Origin: Bacillota bacterium
Lineage (GTDB): Bacteria; Bacillota; Clostridia; Peptostreptococcales; Thermotaleaceae
Length of the DNA: 6,538 bases
Assembly (NCBI GenBank): GCA_023623095.1
Contig: JAMNXX010000288.1
Span: forward strand, 1 to 6,538
Reading direction: 5' to 3'
Shown: piece by piece, positions 5,868 to 6,538 of the stretch
How positions within the stretch are numbered: the stretch's first letter is position 1
How the letters are laid out: each line of letters starts with the position of its first letter
The notes under the pieces: model-generated
Told to the model about the DNA's origin: nothing
Database searches by the model: none
What the model saw: the letters and a program-made list of their open reading frames with translations, nothing else
Translations under genes and position numbers: made by a program

Positions 5868-6538
5868 ATGATTCATCAGGGTGAGAATCGGATTGTAACA
5901 ACATCTTTAAGAACAGAGGATTGTGCGATAGAAAATCATCTCAGACCTAGAACGTTAAAAGAATATATAGGACAGCAAAAAGTAAAGGAGAAATTAGAAA
6001 TATTTATCCATGCTGCAAAAATGAGAAAAGAATCATTGGATCATGTCTTATTATACGGCCCGCCTGGCCTGGGGAAAACGACATTATCAACGATTATTGC
6101 AAATGAGCTGGGTGTAAATTTTCGCGTTACATCTGGACCGGCAATCGAGCGCCCCGGTGATTTAGCAGCAATTCTCACGAATCTCAGCGAAAATGATGTC
6201 CTTTTTATTGATGAAATCCATCGATTAAGCCGAAGTGTGGAAGAAATATTGTATCCGGCGATGGAAGATTATGCGTTAGATATCATCATTGGGAAAGGGC
6301 CTAATGCACGCTCGATTCGATTAGATTTGTCGAGATTTACATTGATAGGCGCTACGACAAGAGCAGGACTTTTAACTTCACCGCTTCGAGATCGATTTGG
6401 AGTGATCTGCAGATTAGAAATATATGATGAAAAAGATCTTTTATCGATCATCCTTCGTTCTTCTTCTATTCTAGGAGTAGAAATTGAAGAGGAGGCTGCT
6501 TTGGAGATTGCAAAGCGTTCTAGAGGAACACCGCGGGT
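5868..6538 (+). CDS. ruvB: Holliday junction branch migration ATPase RuvB, 3'-truncated by window end
   Basis: RuvB is the hexameric AAA+ motor that drives branch migration of RuvA-bound Holliday junctions. From ATG at 5868 (GAGGG at 5857-5861 is 6 nt upstream) the frame is open to the window end, giving 223 complete codons of the usual 335-340 or so. Visible motifs are [14 protein letters not shown] near residue 23, Walker A GPPGLGKT (64-71), a [11 protein letters not shown] segment (90-100), Walker B LFIDEIHR (112-119), sensor I GATTR (161-165), and the arginine-finger region SPLRDRFG with Arg174. The sensor II region is only entered (RGTPR at the very end), and the C-terminal winged-helix DNA-binding domain lies outside. 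It is the third gene of the ruv operon and shows no defect. Confidence 0.98.
   Translation, partial: MIHQGENRIVTTSLRTEDCAIENHLRPRTLKEYIGQQKVKEKLEIFIHAAKMRKESLDHVLLYGPPGLGKTTLSTIIANELGVNFRVTSGPAIERPGDLAAILTNLSENDVLFIDEIHRLSRSVEEILYPAMEDYALDIIIGKGPNARSIRLDLSRFTLIGATTRAGLLTSPLRDRFGVICRLEIYDEKDLLSIILRSSSILGVEIEEEAALEIAKRSRGTPR

Overview
This is an AT-rich, conserved chromosomal segment from a low-GC Gram-positive bacterium, most likely an anaerobic spore-former of the Clostridia. That reading rests on RNase Y, a protein with a BofC-type C-terminal domain (a fold known from sporulation checkpoint proteins), strong AGGAGG-type ribosome binding sites, TTG starts, and compact hairpin-plus-U-tract terminators. 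I cannot name a genus. I see no insertion sequence, phage gene, CRISPR array or toxin-antitoxin pair. All genes are on the + strand.

Layout. (1) 2-1417: the 3' part of a family 5 extracellular solute-binding protein (oligopeptide or nickel type), cut by the left edge. (2) 1418-1700: no protein gene; it holds a near-consensus promoter, an 11-bp inverted repeat and a hairpin. (3) 1701-1785: tRNA-Leu(GAG) with encoded CCA, followed by its own terminator. (4) 1918-2100: a near-consensus sigma-A promoter, about 115 nt of foldable leader ending in an intrinsic terminator, then a strong Shine-Dalgarno. (5) 2101-3639: rny (RNase Y), which appears to start at a rare AUU codon, followed by a terminator. 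(6) 3757-4449: a perfect 11-bp hairpin touching the Shine-Dalgarno of a membrane-anchored BofC C-terminal-domain protein, followed by a terminator. (7) 4735-6538: ruvC, ruvA and ruvB in tight succession, with ruvB cut by the right edge.

How the genes relate. ruvCAB encodes the complete Holliday-junction branch-migration and resolution machinery as one apparent operon. RNase Y is the membrane-tethered endonuclease that starts mRNA turnover in many Firmicutes. The solute-binding protein, tRNA, rny and BofC-like gene look like separate transcription units, because terminators separate the last three from what follows.

Most of the window is ordinary. The part that deserves a second look is the control region of rny: a strong promoter, a structured leader, a terminator before the gene, and an apparent AUU start. 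Together these could form an autoregulatory device for RNase Y. This is a hypothesis from sequence alone.
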